Positions 8,390-17,919 are shown, counted from the first letter of the stretch. The stretch is 64,000 bases of DNA from Pseudomonadota bacterium (GCA_023439305.1 JAEXOO010000005.1:29403-93402); one strand, 5' to 3'. The notes: generated by a model not told the origin, from the sequence alone. Made by a program: numbers and translations.

Positions 8390-9313
8390 ATGGCTCCATT
8401 GCTCATAGCCCTGGCGGCTGTCCTGTTGGTGCTGGGCGCCTTGCTGCTCTGGTGGCAGGCAGGGCGTCGTCAGCAAGCGCTGGTGTCCGCCCAGGTTCTG
8501 GAGCAGCAGTTGGCACTGCGGCCCTCGGTCCCCCGCTCCGCACGCGAGGAGCGTTTGCAGCAGGATGCCTGGCAAGGGGCTCCGAAGGGTTGGCGCGAGT
8601 TCATGTTGCGTACGGGCGTGCAGCCTTCGCGCCGCTTTTATCTGATTCTGCTGGCATGGACGCTGGGCCTGCCGACGCTGCTGCTGGTGCTGGTCGGTCC
8701 GGTTGCCGGTCTGGCCGCGCTGGTGGCCGCCGTCGTCGGAGCCTATGCCTTTCTGTGGTTCAAGGCGGATCGCCGCCATCGCAAGATCGTTGCGCAGATT
8801 CCTGACTTTCTGGATCTGATGGTGCGCTTGATCACGATCGGCAACAGCATGGGGGCGGCCTTTCTGAATGCCGCCGACAACACGCCTCAGCCTTTAGGCG
8901 ATGTACTGCAGGAAGCCAAAGCGCTGCATCGTTCGGGGCAGGAGCTGGATGCCACGCTGCGCGGCGTATCACGTCAACATGGCGTGCATGAGCTGTTCTT
9001 GGTGGCGGCGGTGATCAGTGTGGCCATGCGTTTTGGCGGACGCAGCGACCAGACCATGGAGCGCATGGCCGGTTTCATGCGCGACCGGGAAAACGCACGC
9101 AATGAACTGGTCGCCCTGTCCGCCGAAGTGCGCCTGTCCGCCTGGATTCTGGCCTTATTGCCGGCGGTCATCGCGGTGTACATCTTGATCTTCAACAACA
9201 ATCTGTTCATGACCATGTGGCTGGACCCGGTGGGGTTTCGCATGCTGATGTTCGCGGCCGTGCTGCAATTGGTCGGGTGCTATTGGCTGTATCGCATGGC
9301 GCGTAATGTGTAG
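8390..9313 (+). CDS. tadB: Tad inner-membrane platform protein TadB
   Basis: Type II secretion F-domain membrane protein, paired with TadC, on which the TadA ATPase acts. 307 residues. An N-terminal helix, two helices at ~88-125 and two at the C-terminus flank the cytoplasmic T2SSF domain (IPDFLDLMVRLITIGNSMGAAF). The ATG directly abuts the tadA stop. Confidence 0.92.
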   Translation: MAPLLIALAAVLLVLGALLLWWQAGRRQQALVSAQVLEQQLALRPSVPRSAREERLQQDAWQGAPKGWREFMLRTGVQPSRRFYLILLAWTLGLPTLLLVLVGPVAGLAALVAAVVGAYAFLWFKADRRHRKIVAQIPDFLDLMVRLITIGNSMGAAFLNAADNTPQPLGDVLQEAKALHRSGQELDATLRGVSRQHGVHELFLVAAVISVAMRFGGRSDQTMERMAGFMRDRENARNELVALSAEVRLSAWILALLPAVIAVYILIFNNNLFMTMWLDPVGFRMLMFAAVLQLVGCYWLYRMARNV

Positions 9314-9321
9314 GAGCGGCA

Positions 9322-10302
9322 ATGATGGCTGTGGATGCAGGAACCTTGCTGATGTGGGGCGCCGCCGCTTGCGGCGTGGCGGCTTGCTTGCTGTTGGCGG
9401 TGTGGGTCGGCGCAAGCTGGCGGCAACGCCAGCAGGAACAGCGCCTGAGCCGCGCGGTAGGCGAGCGTCTGCATACGGCGCCCGCGAGCGGTGCGCCGAC
9501 CGGCCAATCGAAGCAGGCCGTCGAGCAGATCAAGAGTCAGGCGGGCAAGTTGGGCGCGCGCTGGCTGCAAGGGCGGTTCGGCAGCAGCTTATTGGGCGAA
9601 GAAGACAGACAGTTGGTCAACAATGCCGGCTTCGACAATACCGAGGCAGCTCGTCAGTATTTTGTGTTGGGCCGGGTCGGTCTTAGCCTTGCGCTGATGG
9701 TGCTGTTCAGTCTGCTGCCGCTGACTCGACGCCTGAATGACTTCGTTCCGTTCATCACCATTTTTCTGGGTTTTGCATTGGGCTGGATGTTGCCCAAATG
9801 GTGGCTGATGCGCCGGGCATCGCAGCGCCGTGCACACATCTCGGCTGAGTTGCCGCTATTCGTAGATCTGCTGCGGCTGCTGCAGGGCGTGGGCCTGTCC
9901 ATGGATCAGACGCTCTATACCATCGAGCGCGATTTTCGGGATGTTCTGCCCGTGATGGGCTCCGAGTTGACCATTGCCGTGGAGCAGTACGCTCGGGGAC
10001 GCACGCGGGAGCAGTCGCTGGAGCGCATCGCCCACCATTTCGGCAATGAAGACTTGTCCGTGATCTGCCGGCTGATTGTGCAGGTGGACCAGCATGGCGG
10101 CGCGATGCAGGAGCCTTTGCATCGGTTTGGCGTGCGTTTGCGTGAACAGCGCCGTCTGGAGTTGAAAGAAAAGGTGGGAAAGCTGACGGTCAAGATGACG
10201 GGAGTCATGGTGCTGACTCTCTTGCCGGCTTTGCTGATCATTACCGCGGGGTCCGGCTTCCTGGCCCTGTTCCGAGGCTTGAGCCGGGTGGCTGGAGGAT
10301 GA
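9322..10302 (+). CDS. tadC: Tad inner-membrane platform protein TadC
   Basis: Second T2SSF-domain protein of the Tad platform. 326 residues with an N-terminal helix, a central helix pair (LSLALMVLFSLLPLTRRL, TIFLGFALGWMLPKW), the cytoplasmic T2SSF domain (AELPLFVDLLRLLQGVGLSMDQ) and C-terminal helices. TAGGAGCGGCA before ATG 9322 is a fair ribosome site. Confidence 0.92.
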   Translation: MMAVDAGTLLMWGAAACGVAACLLLAVWVGASWRQRQQEQRLSRAVGERLHTAPASGAPTGQSKQAVEQIKSQAGKLGARWLQGRFGSSLLGEEDRQLVNNAGFDNTEAARQYFVLGRVGLSLALMVLFSLLPLTRRLNDFVPFITIFLGFALGWMLPKWWLMRRASQRRAHISAELPLFVDLLRLLQGVGLSMDQTLYTIERDFRDVLPVMGSELTIAVEQYARGRTREQSLERIAHHFGNEDLSVICRLIVQVDQHGGAMQEPLHRFGVRLREQRRLELKEKVGKLTVKMTGVMVLTLLPALLIITAGSGFLALFRGLSRVAGG

Positions 10303-10307
10303 GATTC

Positions 10308-11294
10308 ATGAATACCCCTATACGTATGCGCAGACTGGCCGCCCTGGCCGTCATGACCGGCGGCAGCATGTTGCTGGCGGCTTGCTCTACGACAGACTCA
10401 GCCTACGACTTGATGCGCCAGCAGCAGGAGCAGGAAGCCTTTTTGCAGAGCAAGGAAATCGAGCACTGGGAGAAGCGCAAACCGACCGACCGGCAGATGG
10501 CGGTGCAGATGCTGCAGGAGACACAAAAGCAGGGACGCTACTTTGCTTCATTGGCGTATGCGGACGCCATGCAGAAGGAATATGGAGCCGATCCGGAAAT
10601 GATGGTCTTGCGCGCTGAGGCTCTGCGTCAGACGGGGCAGCTTGAACAGGCGGCTCGCGCGTTCACGTCCTTGCTCAATACGCCAGTCAGCTCCCGAGCA
10701 TATCAGGGGTTGGGTTTGATTGCCGGGTCTCAACAGCGTTTTGATGCGGCCGCTCATTATCTGGCCAAGGCTGCATCGCAGGATCCTACCCAGGCTGCCT
10801 TGCAAGGCGATCTGGGCTATGCCTATCTGCGCTCCGGTCAGCCCGAGCTTGCTCGCCTGGCGTTGGGCAAGGCGGCAGAACTGGAGCCAGACAATCCCAA
10901 GATATTGAGCAATATGGCTTTGTATCTTTTGGTCAGCGGCGCACCGCAGCGCGCTCAGTTCGTGATGCAGCAGGCGGGTATGTCCGAGGCCACGCAATCC
11001 GCCGTGGCCGAGATGGCGGCGCAGGTCAGCCAGGAGCTGGAGCAACTGCATGCGGCGCAGCAGCGCGAGCAGCTTCTGGCACGCGCTCGGGCAGGACAGG
11101 GCGCAGCTGCGCCGTCTCGCGTGGATCTGGCTTTGTCGACGGTGTCGACCCAGGCATCGCCTGATCCGGCGCGTAGCGTGGTCAGTCAGGATGGCCAGGT
11201 CTCTGCGGCCCGGTCATTGAGCAGCCCTCGGGTATCGGATACGGGTTTGAACCGGCCATTGCTCGAGAGTCTGACGCCCGCTTCGGCCTATTGA
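10308..11294 (+). CDS. tadD: Tad pilotin-like TPR lipoprotein TadD
   Basis: Outer-membrane lipoprotein with tetratricopeptide repeats, thought to help assemble the secretin. The lipobox is LLAAC near residue 25; TPR-like helices span roughly residues 85-245 (AQALREDPELLY-type spacing, e.g. GLIAGSQQRFDAAAHYLAKA). The start is put at ATG 10308 because GGAGG lies nine bases upstream; an in-frame ATG at 10299 directly abuts that GGAGG, too close to use it. The C-terminal ~80 residues are low-complexity. Confidence 0.87.
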   Translation: MNTPIRMRRLAALAVMTGGSMLLAACSTTDSAYDLMRQQQEQEAFLQSKEIEHWEKRKPTDRQMAVQMLQETQKQGRYFASLAYADAMQKEYGADPEMMVLRAEALRQTGQLEQAARAFTSLLNTPVSSRAYQGLGLIAGSQQRFDAAAHYLAKAASQDPTQAALQGDLGYAYLRSGQPELARLALGKAAELEPDNPKILSNMALYLLVSGAPQRAQFVMQQAGMSEATQSAVAEMAAQVSQELEQLHAAQQREQLLARARAGQGAAAPSRVDLALSTVSTQASPDPARSVVSQDGQVSAARSLSSPRVSDTGLNRPLLESLTPASAY

Positions 11295-11322
11295 ATCTAC
11301 GCAGCTTACTCAAGGAAGTGAC

Positions 11323-11799
11323 ATGAATCACCTACGTTTTCTGGTTTTCTGCTCGGTTTTTGCGACTGGCTCCGCACTCGCGCAGACTCAGGCGCCTTTG
11401 ACGGGCTCCATGGCGGGCAGCGCCACGACGTACCCGGTTGCGACCAAGGCGCCGGCTGCCGCGCCTGTGCCGCCGTCGCCAGCGACCGGGCAGGAGCCTG
11501 CCCAGCGTCAGCCTTACGAAACCTACCGTTTGGCGGACCACGAGGTGCACCCCTGGCCTGAGGTCGAGGGTCTGCCCGTGCACGTGCAGAATGAACGCCG
11601 CCACATTCCGCCTTTTCTGGACGTGGGCGAGGGGACGCGCAGCCTGTTGAGCATGCAGGCCGATCCGCAGCGCGATGGCCAGGAGCTGCCGGTGGCGGGC
11701 GCCGCTGCTGCCTTGGCCTGGGAGCGCTATCTGAACAGCTTCAAGCATCCGATTCCTGAATACATGCAGGAACGGGTTAAGACCAGCGGCAAGAATTAA
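11323..11799 (+). CDS. DUF3613-family secreted protein of the Tad locus
   Basis: 158-residue exported protein of unknown role. A signal peptide (cleavage near ATGSALAQ) is followed by a Pro/Ala linker and a C-terminal region (TRSLLSMQADPQ, ALAWERYLNSFKHPIPEYMQ) that matches the pattern of DUF3613 proteins found in betaproteobacterial tad clusters. Position between tadD and tadG suggests a periplasmic accessory of the pilus. Family recognition is from memory of the motif. Confidence 0.75.
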   Translation: MNHLRFLVFCSVFATGSALAQTQAPLTGSMAGSATTYPVATKAPAAAPVPPSPATGQEPAQRQPYETYRLADHEVHPWPEVEGLPVHVQNERRHIPPFLDVGEGTRSLLSMQADPQRDGQELPVAGAAAALAWERYLNSFKHPIPEYMQERVKTSGKN

Positions 11800-11830
11800 C
11801 AGGCCGCGCAGCGTGGCGGGGGAAGGCACT

Positions 11831-13879
11831 ATGAACTGGTTCGGCATTCGAGAACGGGCGCAGCGAGCCGATCGGCAGACGGGCTCTGTGATCGTGCCCG
11901 CCGCCGCTGCGTTGCTGGTGGGCCTGGTCTTGCTGGGCGCGGCCCAGTTGGGACAGAACTTCTACGTGAAGCGCGAACTGCAGAACGCCGCCGACCTGGC
12001 GGCGCTGGCAGGGGCCCAATCGCTGGGAGCGGGCGATGACCTGGGCTGCCAGGAGGCCCAGCGCATGGCGGGAGTCAGCCTGCGCAGCCAGGAAGGCTCG
12101 CCTGCCGCGGGATTGACCGGCGACGGCGTGCAGGTGCGTTGCGGACAGTGGGACGGGACAGTGGAGGATTCAGCGCAACGATTCACCCCTGCTTTGCCCG
12201 CCCATTCCGTACAGGTGCGTCTCAGCCATCAGGCGCCGTCACTGTTTCCTTTTCTTTCCCCGGCGTCGATTGATGCGGTGGCCACGGCCAATACCAGTGA
12301 GCCCGTGGCCACTTTTTCAGTGGGCAGCCGGCTGTTGTCGCTAAAGAAGAATGGTCTGGTCTACCAGCTTCTGAGAGGCGTGGGGTTGAGCGCAGATGAC
12401 TTGAGATTGCTCGACTCGGATGGTCTGGTCAATGCGTCGATTACTCCTTCCGGCTTGCTTAAGGCTTTGGGCTTGCCTGCGACGGTGATTGCCGGGGTAG
12501 GAACGCCTGATGAGTTGACGAAACTAGAGGAACTGACCTTGGCCGATTTGTTGCGAGCCAGCCTGGATCTAGTGGCTCAGCAAGAAACGTTGGGCCTGGA
12601 TGTCGGGGTTTTGCCGGAATTTATTCGGCTCTTGCTTGGGGTGGGCGCACTTGATGTTCCCATTCAACTCTTGGGAGAGGGAGGGATTTTGGCGGTGGTC
12701 GATGGCGTCGATCCCTTATCGGCGTTGAACGTCAAGCTGGATGTCTTGCAGTTGTTGGGCACGGCTGTGGTCGTTGCGAATGGGCAGAACCTGATAAAGC
12801 TGGACCTGTCTGCACTGCCGCTGGGCGATTTGAGCCCTATCAATGCAAGGCTGCAGATTGTCGAGCCGCCAAGTATTGCCGTTGGTGGTGTTGGCGCGAC
12901 AGCTAATTCTGCAGGAATCAGGCTTTATGTAAAAGTCGATGTGCCGTTGATAATTGCGCGGATCAAGCTTAATTTGATTGTCGAGGCGTCACAGGCCCAA
13001 GCTCGACTAGAGAACATTTGCTACCCCCCTCTTCAGAGCAATCAGGCAGCGATCTCGGCAACGTCATCCCTGGTGAATGTCTGTGTTGGTGAGTTCAAGA
13101 ATGTGGCAGATTTTTTCTCTACAGAAAACAGTTGCTTGGCGGCTGGGTTCGGAGATGTTTCGCCTCTGAAGGTCATAGAAATGCCTTTGTTGGGAGCCTT
13201 GAAAGTTAAAGTGGCTCAATCCATACCTATGATTTTGGACGAGGATCCTAAGGTATTTACCGCTCCTCCTTCGGAGATGGCAGAGCAAACTTTCACTGCT
13301 CAAGGCATTAATTTGAGTAAGTTAGTAAAAGATATTGTGGATACCGTATTGGTCGGTGTATTGGGAGATCTTTTAGGAAAGGATGCAACTTTGAGTTCTA
13401 CACCTAAAGAGGAGCGCAAAAAAATTGCAAACTACTTGGTGGGTGATGATGGCGCAGGCGAAAGCATTTCGAAGGTTGTAGCCGATAGCACCTGGTCCAA
13501 TGAAAGAATGGAGGCTTTAAGAAATCGTTTCATCAGTAATGGACTGATCGGCGCATTGAGTGGAACGCTGTCTGTTGTTGATGGGGTTTTGAAAACAGTA
13601 GTGGCCGCTCCTATTTCTGACTTTGGTTGCTTGTTCGCCGGTTTAGGTGGAGAAGAGAAATTGCGCCAATGCCGAGTCAATGCAGTGGAAAAGTTGGTGT
13701 TGTCGGATGCAAGTTTAATGGGCACCTTATTGAACTTGGTTCTTGGTTTGCTGGACCCTGTTTTGGATTTATTAAGCAAAGTACTGTACGGACTGTTGCA
13801 GTTACTGGGTTTGGACTTAGGTTCGCCGACAGTCAAGCTCCATGACGTACAGTGCGGTACTCCGTACTTAGTCCAGTAG
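11831..13879 (+). CDS. tadG: TadG-like Flp pilus assembly protein
   Basis: 682-residue protein with the TadE/TadG-like N-terminal segment (GSVIVPAAAALLVGLVLLGAAQLG, then KRELQNAADLAALAGAQSLG), which anchors it in the inner membrane; the rest is periplasmic. No von Willebrand MIDAS motif was seen, unlike some TadG proteins. ATG 11831 follows GGGGGAAGG and is preferred over GTG 11813. From about base 12900 the DNA becomes noticeably more AT-rich and codon use drifts from the neighbouring tad genes, as if the surface-exposed C-terminal half had a different history. Confidence 0.82.
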   Translation: MNWFGIRERAQRADRQTGSVIVPAAAALLVGLVLLGAAQLGQNFYVKRELQNAADLAALAGAQSLGAGDDLGCQEAQRMAGVSLRSQEGSPAAGLTGDGVQVRCGQWDGTVEDSAQRFTPALPAHSVQVRLSHQAPSLFPFLSPASIDAVATANTSEPVATFSVGSRLLSLKKNGLVYQLLRGVGLSADDLRLLDSDGLVNASITPSGLLKALGLPATVIAGVGTPDELTKLEELTLADLLRASLDLVAQQETLGLDVGVLPEFIRLLLGVGALDVPIQLLGEGGILAVVDGVDPLSALNVKLDVLQLLGTAVVVANGQNLIKLDLSALPLGDLSPINARLQIVEPPSIAVGGVGATANSAGIRLYVKVDVPLIIARIKLNLIVEASQAQARLENICYPPLQSNQAAISATSSLVNVCVGEFKNVADFFSTENSCLAAGFGDVSPLKVIEMPLLGALKVKVAQSIPMILDEDPKVFTAPPSEMAEQTFTAQGINLSKLVKDIVDTVLVGVLGDLLGKDATLSSTPKEERKKIANYLVGDDGAGESISKVVADSTWSNERMEALRNRFISNGLIGALSGTLSVVDGVLKTVVAAPISDFGCLFAGLGGEEKLRQCRVNAVEKLVLSDASLMGTLLNLVLGLLDPVLDLLSKVLYGLLQLLGLDLGSPTVKLHDVQCGTPYLVQ

Positions 13880-13907
13880 GGGCGCTGTATGGATAAAGAG
13901 TCATGCC

Positions 13908-15311
13908 ATGAGCAGTAATTTCGTCAGCAATGAAGCCGTTCTTTACGTGTGGGAGGGCAGCTCCGACCTGGCCACGCGCGCTGAGCGCGCGCTGGATAAC
14001 TCCTCGGTGGCGGTGCTGCGCGTGGATCCCTCGCTGCGGCTGGATGCGGAAACCCATGCCACGCGCCATGCAGTGGCGCTGGTGTCGGTCAGCGTGATGG
14101 CGGAAGGCCGTTTCGAGCAGCACGAATGGCTGGTCGAGCATGCCGTTCCCGTCATCTGGGTGGCCTCGGAGGAGCGGAGCTACGATCCGCGCTTCTACCC
14201 GTCCGCTTATTCGTACACCTTACCGCTGGGGTTCAGCGGTGCAGAGCTGCGTACTCTGGTGGCCAAGTTGGCCGGTCTGGTCGCGCAGCTGGAGCGCCCC
14301 GATTCAGGCGGGCCGCGCCCTCTGGTGGCGGCTTCGCCCGTGATGCGGGCCTTGCTGGCCGAGGCCGATATGTATGCCGACAGCGGCGCCAGCGTGCTTA
14401 TTCACGGTGAAACCGGCGTCGGCAAGGAGCGCATTGCCCAATTGCTGCATGAACGGTCCGCGCGCGTTCAGGGGCCGTTCGTGCCGGTCAACTGCGGTGC
14501 GGTACCCGAAGGCCTGTTCGAAGCACATTTCTTCGGCCATGCGAAAGGGGCCTTTACCGGCGCGATCGGTGCACACAAAGGCTATTTCGAGCAGGCGGAC
14601 CAAGGCACGCTGTTTCTGGATGAAATCGGCGATCTGCCGCTGCATCAGCAAGTCAAGCTGTTGCGTGTACTGGAGCAACGCACTGTCACGCGCCTGGGTG
14701 CCACGCAGGAAATACCAGTGGACTTTCGCATGGTGGCGGCCACCAATAAAAACCTGCTGGGGCTGGTGCAGCAAGGCCTGTTTCGCGCCGACCTGTACTA
14801 TCGCCTGGCTGTCGTGGAGTTGGTGATTCCCAATCTGGAGCAGCGGGGCGCACAAGAAAAAATCGCTATTTTCTGCGCTCTGCTGGAACAGGAGCTGCAG
14901 TGCGACGTCGAAGACATCCCCCAGTGGGTGCTGGATGCGGTGGGCAGTATGCGTTTTAACGGCAATGTGCGCGAGCTGGCCAATCTGGTGGAGCGGGTCG
15001 CTGTCATGAGCAAGCAGTTCGGTGCCTGGGAATCGGTTCAGTTGCGGCAGGTGCTGGAACGCTTCAATGCACCCATCATGCCCCCCGCCATGCCTACGGG
15101 CGGAGCCGCTCCGCTGCGTGACTACGTCGAGCCAGTTCCGACGCTGAACGCGCACGAGCAGGAGGAGCGTGACCGTATCGTCGCGGCTTTGGATTCGCAG
15201 GCCTGGCGCAGGCAGGATACGGCCGCCGTATTGGGAATTTCTCGTAAGGTTTTGTGGGAAAAGATGCGGAAATTCAACATAAAGGCACAAGGCGCTACAA
15301 CAGGCGTTTAG
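13908..15311 (+). CDS. Sigma-54-dependent transcriptional activator of the Tad locus
   Basis: 467-residue NtrC-family enhancer-binding protein. Residues 1-130 look like a receiver fold, but the strand that should end in the phospho-accepting Asp reads AVALVSVSVM, so it is probably a pseudo-receiver. The AAA+ domain has Walker A GETGVGKE (167-174), the sigma-54 contact loop GAFTGA (214-219) and Walker B TLFLDEIGD. The C-terminus carries a Fis-type helix-turn-helix (DTAAVLGISRKVLWEKMRKF). Position at the end of the tad genes suggests it controls them, but no -24/-12 element was found upstream of flp by eye. Confidence 0.9.
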   Translation: MSSNFVSNEAVLYVWEGSSDLATRAERALDNSSVAVLRVDPSLRLDAETHATRHAVALVSVSVMAEGRFEQHEWLVEHAVPVIWVASEERSYDPRFYPSAYSYTLPLGFSGAELRTLVAKLAGLVAQLERPDSGGPRPLVAASPVMRALLAEADMYADSGASVLIHGETGVGKERIAQLLHERSARVQGPFVPVNCGAVPEGLFEAHFFGHAKGAFTGAIGAHKGYFEQADQGTLFLDEIGDLPLHQQVKLLRVLEQRTVTRLGATQEIPVDFRMVAATNKNLLGLVQQGLFRADLYYRLAVVELVIPNLEQRGAQEKIAIFCALLEQELQCDVEDIPQWVLDAVGSMRFNGNVRELANLVERVAVMSKQFGAWESVQLRQVLERFNAPIMPPAMPTGGAAPLRDYVEPVPTLNAHEQEERDRIVAALDSQAWRRQDTAAVLGISRKVLWEKMRKFNIKAQGATTGV

Positions 15312-15369
15312 AATACGCAGTGTTCTTTGTGTCGCGCAATTACAAAAATTGGATTATCAAGGGAAGGGT

Positions 15370-16077
15370 ATGGTGAACCTTAGTCGCAAGACAGGCATGG
15401 CTCTGTCGCTGGGTGTGCTGTTTTTGCTGTCGGCTTGCAGTTCGGTGTCCCTGGTGCAGGAACCCGAACGGCCCGTGGTGGCACAGACCCAGGATGAAGC
15501 TGTACAGGATGTGGAGCCTGTCGCGCCCGCTGCGGTTCCGTCCGCGCCGGCCCGGCCTGTCGTGAACACGACAGTCGCTGAACTTCAACAGTTGATCCAG
15601 GCCCGCGGCGTTCAGGAATTGCGCACGGCCTATAACGGCCGCTATGGCGCCAGCCTGCTGTTTGCGGCGGACAGCCTGACGTATTACGTGGCCTTGTTCC
15701 AGCAGCGCGAGTTCTGGCGTGTCTTCAAGACGACCGACGCCTCGCTGGCTGAGCGCATGTATACCCAGTATCGCCAGGATACGGTAGATTATGCCGCCTC
15801 CGACCTGGATCGCATCAAGCTGCAGGCGGAAGTCGCGCGCACCGAAAAAGAGCTTAACGACAGCGCGGATCAGTTGACGGTGCTGCAGAACGATCTGGCC
15901 ATGCAGCGTCAGCAGGAAGCTCTGGCCGTCGCCCAACGTGAAGAAGCCCGCCGTGAAGCCCAGGCCTTGGCGCAGCAAGAGCGCGAAGCCCGAGATCAAC
16001 TGCTGGAGCTGCAGCGTCAGATCAAAGAGCTGGAGCGCCAGCGCGCCGGATTGCTGGAACGTCAGAAACGGCGCTGA
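15370..16077 (+). CDS. DUF2968-family lipoprotein
   Basis: 235-residue lipoprotein; lipobox LLSAC near residue 20. The conserved DUF2968 block is ELQQLIQARGVQELRTAYNG followed by GASLLF and YYVALFQQREFWRV. Residues ~155-235 form a long charged coiled coil. ATG 15370 follows AAGGGAAGG; a TTG at 15349 would make an unlikely leader. Function unknown. It lies 58 bases after the activator gene and ends at a strong terminator. Confidence 0.85.
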   Translation: MVNLSRKTGMALSLGVLFLLSACSSVSLVQEPERPVVAQTQDEAVQDVEPVAPAAVPSAPARPVVNTTVAELQQLIQARGVQELRTAYNGRYGASLLFAADSLTYYVALFQQREFWRVFKTTDASLAERMYTQYRQDTVDYAASDLDRIKLQAEVARTEKELNDSADQLTVLQNDLAMQRQQEALAVAQREEARREAQALAQQEREARDQLLELQRQIKELERQRAGLLERQKRR

Positions 16078-16088
16078 ACATCCGTCAA

Positions 16089-16124
16089 AAAAAACCGCAG
16101 CGGCGCGAGCCCTGCGGTTTTTTT
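16089..16124. terminator. Bidirectional rho-independent terminator
   Basis: AAACCGCAG (to 16100) pairs with CTGCGGTTT (from 16112), with A-runs on the left and T-runs on the right, so it can end both the DUF2968 transcript and the convergent VWA-gene transcript. Confidence 0.85.
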
Positions 16125-16135
16125 ATAACCAGATC

Positions 16136-17308
16136 CTAGCGCGACAAATACCGCATTGCGTCCTCCAGTCCGGCGGCAGTGACTGGGTACATGTGGCCGG
16201 ACATCAGGTTGTCGATAATGGCGATGGACTGGCGGTAAGGCCAGTAGGCGTGTGGTTCGGGATTCAGCCAGGCCGTGCGCGGCCAGTGATCCTGCAGGCG
16301 TTGCAGCCAGGCGGCGCCGGTTTCTTTGTTGTAATGTTCGACCGAGCCGCCGGGCGCCATGATCTCGTAGGGGCTCATGGTAGCGTCACCGACGATGATG
16401 ACGCGCCAGTCGTCGTTGTACTTGCGCAGCAGATCCCATGTGTCCAGGCGTTCATGCTGGCGGCGCGAGTTGTGGCGCCAGACGGTCTCGTAGACGCAAT
16501 TGTGGAAGTAATACGCCTCCAGGTGCTTGAATTCCGAACGGGCAGCGGAGAAAAGTGCCTCCACCAGGGCAATGTGATCGTCCATGCTGCCGCCCACGTC
16601 GAGCAGCATCAGCACATTGACGCGGTTCTGGCGTTCAGCACGCATCTGCAGATCCAGAAAGCCGGCATTGCGCGCGGTTTCCCGTATGGTGCCATCCAGG
16701 TCCAGCTCGGTAGGCGCACCTTCGCGGGCGAAGCGGCGCAGCCGCCGCAAGGCCATCTTGAAGTTGCGCGTGCCCAGTTCCTGCTGGTCGTCGTAATCCT
16801 GGAACTCGCGCTTTTCCCAGACTTTGACGGCGGTCCTGTTGCCGGCCGAAGGCCCGCCCAGGCGTATGCCTTCGGGGTGATAGCCGCCATGGCCGAAGGG
16901 CGATGAGCCGCCCGTGCCTATCCATTTGCTGCCGCCTGCATGGCGCTCTTGCTGTTCGTTGAGGCGCTCCTTGAACATCTCCAGCAAGCGATCCAGGCCG
17001 TGCCTTTCAAGCGCGGCTTTTTCTTCAGGGGTCAGGTGTTTGGTCAGGGTCTGGCGCAGCCAGTCCTCGGGCAGCACTTTGCCGTCCTGCAGCGCCTGCA
17101 GTTGCGGGCGGTAGAATTCGCCGAAAGCCTGATCGAAGCGGTCGTAGAGGGTTTCGTCCTTGATCAGCACCAGCCTGGACAGATTGTAGAAATCGTCCAG
17201 GCTGGGTGGCATGATGCCCCGGCGCAGCGCATCAAGCAGCGTCAAGTGCTCCTGGATGGAGACAGGCAGGCCGCGGGCCCGCAGATGGTAGAAGAAATCA
17301 AGCAACAT
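16136..17308 (-). CDS. VWA-domain CoxE-like protein
   Basis: 390-residue cytoplasmic protein with a C-terminal von Willebrand A domain; the metal site reads DVGGSMDDH and a threonine-like site follows later (IVGDATMSP). Such proteins work with MoxR AAA+ ATPases as chaperone pairs that activate or metallate enzyme complexes. It is the last gene of a moxR-GNAT-coxE operon on the minus strand and overlaps the GNAT gene by 11 bases. Confidence 0.87.
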   Translation of the reverse strand: MLLDFFYHLRARGLPVSIQEHLTLLDALRRGIMPPSLDDFYNLSRLVLIKDETLYDRFDQAFGEFYRPQLQALQDGKVLPEDWLRQTLTKHLTPEEKAALERHGLDRLLEMFKERLNEQQERHAGGSKWIGTGGSSPFGHGGYHPEGIRLGGPSAGNRTAVKVWEKREFQDYDDQQELGTRNFKMALRRLRRFAREGAPTELDLDGTIRETARNAGFLDLQMRAERQNRVNVLMLLDVGGSMDDHIALVEALFSAARSEFKHLEAYYFHNCVYETVWRHNSRRQHERLDTWDLLRKYNDDWRVIIVGDATMSPYEIMAPGGSVEHYNKETGAAWLQRLQDHWPRTAWLNPEPHAYWPYRQSIAIIDNLMSGHMYPVTAAGLEDAMRYLSR

Positions 17309-17918
17309 GACCGTGCCGCCGCAGGCGGTCCAGCAGTTGGGCCCGGGATTCAGGCCATTCGCCGGCCAGCAGGCTGTACATCATGGTGTCGCGCACAGTG
17401 CCGTCGCGCCGCAAGGCGTGATGGCGCAGGCGACCGTCAAAGTGCGCGCCCAGACGGCTGATGGCCTGCTGGGATGCAAAATTGAAATTGTCGGTGCGCC
17501 AGCCCACCACGGCGGCGCCCAGCGTATCGAAGGCATGCTGCAGCAAGAGCAGCTTGCACGCCGTGTTGACGTGGCTGCGCTGGGCCCGCCGCGCATACCA
17601 GGTGTAGCCGATTTCCAGCCTGGCCACGGTGGGCAGGATGTCATGAAAACGGGTCGTGCCCACGGCCTGATCGCTGATCAGATCATGCACCAGAAAGGGG
17701 AGCATCAGACCCTGGCGCTGGCCCTCCAGGGCCGTGCGCACATACTGCTGCGCCTGGCCGGGAGCCGGCACGCTGGTAATGCGCAGATTCCAGAGCTCGC
17801 CGTCGGTTGCCGCCTGTTCCAGCAAGGGAGCGTGCTCATCCTGCAACGGTGTCAGGCGTACGCTCCAGCCTTCCAGGGTGCAGGGAGACAGCGGAGCGGA
17901 GAAAGCGGTGTGGCTCAT
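17298..17918 (-). CDS. GNAT-family N-acetyltransferase (RimJ/RimL type)
   Basis: 206 residues with the GNAT fold pattern: LRLTPL-like start (VRLTPLQDEHAPLLEQ), the acceptor-site strand ARLEIGYTWYARRAQRSHVN with an acetyl-CoA loop variant, and VVGWRTDNFNFASQQAISRLGAHFDG, which is typical of RimJ/RimL proteins. The target is unknown. It is sandwiched between the MoxR and VWA genes with minimal spacing (1 base and an 11-base overlap), so it is cotranscribed with them. Confidence 0.85.
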   Translation of the reverse strand: MSHTAFSAPLSPCTLEGWSVRLTPLQDEHAPLLEQAATDGELWNLRITSVPAPGQAQQYVRTALEGQRQGLMLPFLVHDLISDQAVGTTRFHDILPTVARLEIGYTWYARRAQRSHVNTACKLLLLQHAFDTLGAAVVGWRTDNFNFASQQAISRLGAHFDGRLRHHALRRDGTVRDTMMYSLLAGEWPESRAQLLDRLRRHGHVA

Positions 17919-17919
17919 G

